This document shows, piece after piece, positions 63,400 through 64,000 of a stretch of 64,000 nt of DNA. Location of the stretch: assembly GCF_030499535.1 (NCBI RefSeq), contig NZ_JASTLB010000001.1, positions 5,642,001-5,706,000 of the forward strand. Direction: 5' to 3'. Source of the stretch: Streptomyces sp. TG1A-8. Its GTDB lineage: Bacteria > Actinomycetota > Actinomycetes > Streptomycetales > Streptomycetaceae. Positions within the stretch are counted from its first letter, which is position 1. Each line of letters opens with the position of its first letter. Below the pieces are notes generated by a model. That model was not told the origin of the DNA. It made no database searches and saw only the letters and a list, made by a program, of their open reading frames with translations. Both the position numbers and the translations under genes were made by a program.

Positions 63400-64000
63400 T
63401 GCGGGTCCCGCTTTCTTGGCTGCGGGAGTACGTCGACCTGCCGGCGACGGAGACCGGGCGCGACGTCCAGGAGAAGCTGATCTCGGTCGGCCTCGAGGTC
63501 GAGACCGTCGAGCAGCTCGGCGCCGACCTCAAGGGCCCGCTCGTCGTCGGCCAGGTGCTCACCATCGAGGAGCTGGAGGGCTTCAAGAAGCCGATCCGCT
63601 TCTGCACCGTCGACGTCGGCCGGGCCAACGGCACCGGTGAGCCCCAGGAGATCGTCTGCGGCGCCCGCAACTTCTCCGTCGGCGACAAGGTCGTCGTGGT
63701 CCTCCCCGGCGCCGTCCTGCCCGGCGGCTTCGCGATCTCCGCGCGCAAGACGTACGGCAGGACCTCCCACGGCATGATCTGCTCCAGCGACGAGCTGGGC
63801 ATGGGCGACGACGGCAGCAAGGGCATCATCGTCCTGCCGCCGGAGCACGAGGTCGGCACCGACGCCGTCGAACTGCTCCAGCTGGTCGACGAGGTCCTCG
63901 ACATCGCCGTCACCCCGGACCGCGGCTACTGCCTGTCGATGCGCGGCGTCGCCCGCGAGACCGCCATCGCCTACGGCCTGCCGCTGCGCGACCCGGCCCT
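63399..64000 (+). CDS. pheT: phenylalanyl-tRNA synthetase beta subunit, N-terminal part (partial)
   Basis: The gene starts with ATG 63399 (TGATG overlap with pheS) and runs off the right edge after 200 codons. [15 protein letters not shown] is the usual start; the OB-fold EMAP-like tRNA-binding domain (about 40-155, with [24 protein letters not shown]) is complete and the B3/B4 region begins. Confidence 0.96.

Overview
The window is high-GC (roughly 73 percent) actinobacterial chromosome. Codon use, Streptomyces-type -10 boxes (TAnnnT), many GTG starts and the gene order all point to Streptomyces. The order closely follows my recollection of the S. coelicolor core region from about SCO1665 down to SCO1594. 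No tRNA, rRNA, CRISPR array, insertion sequence or phage gene was recognised.

Layout. (1) 1-2.4 kb: the end of a DUF3090 gene, a SCO1664-family kinase-like gene and the mycothiol ligase mshC. (2) 2.4-9.0 kb: parJ, then the glycerol operon glpF-glpK-glpD with its IclR-type regulator gylR, all on the minus strand, with a shared palindromic operator in both promoters. (3) 9.2-21.3 kb: metH, a HAD phosphatase, an orphan oligopeptide-binding lipoprotein, an orphan response regulator, a RecB-like Fe-S nuclease, a site-2 protease, the tRNA m1A methyltransferase trmI, a secreted protein and a ferredoxin. (4) 21.8-35.6 kb: the Pup-proteasome locus: arc (Mpa-type ATPase), dop, pup, prcB, prcA, pafA, and the WYL regulators pafB and pafC. 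It is interrupted by a LacI/MFS pair, two FKBP isomerases and a decayed endonuclease VII gene. (5) 35.7-40.6 kb: two small genes, tatA, tatC and the SKI2-like helicase helY. (6) 41-47.5 kb: RluA-like pseudouridine synthase, GNAT, siderophore-interacting flavoprotein with an iron-box palindrome, 5'-3' exonuclease, XRE-cupin regulator, metal-receptor protein, and a pair of truncated genes (TDT transporter, LysR regulator). (7) 47.6-54.1 kb: a glnA4-type gamma-glutamylation cluster (GATase, GntR, glutamine synthetase-like, ALDH, SDR) and a PLP alanine-racemase-like enzyme. (8) 54.4-58.2 kb: a membrane protein and a mycosin-like protease translationally coupled, an SseB-family gene and a DUF1844 gene. 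(9) 58.2-64 kb: infC-rpmI-rplT, a SpoU methyltransferase, a PAS histidine kinase and pheS-pheT (pheT runs off the end).

How the genes work together. Arc, Dop, PafA, Pup and PrcAB form a complete pupylation-proteasome system. PafB and PafC are the DNA-damage transcription activator known from mycobacteria, and helY, in the same locus, carries a near-perfect PafBC-type promoter (TTGTCAGCG-N8-TACGCT). GlnA4, the SDR, the ALDH and the GATase could carry one amine, probably ethanolamine, through gamma-glutamyl intermediates to glutamate plus an amino acid. I found no convincing wholly new system. The observations most worth checking are the PafBC promoter at helY, the endonuclease VII remnant inside the proteasome operon, the paired TDT/LysR truncation, the AUC-start infC with a terminator in its leader, the (QTP)7 repeat at the start of the SDR gene, and a recurrent leaderless-promoter architecture.
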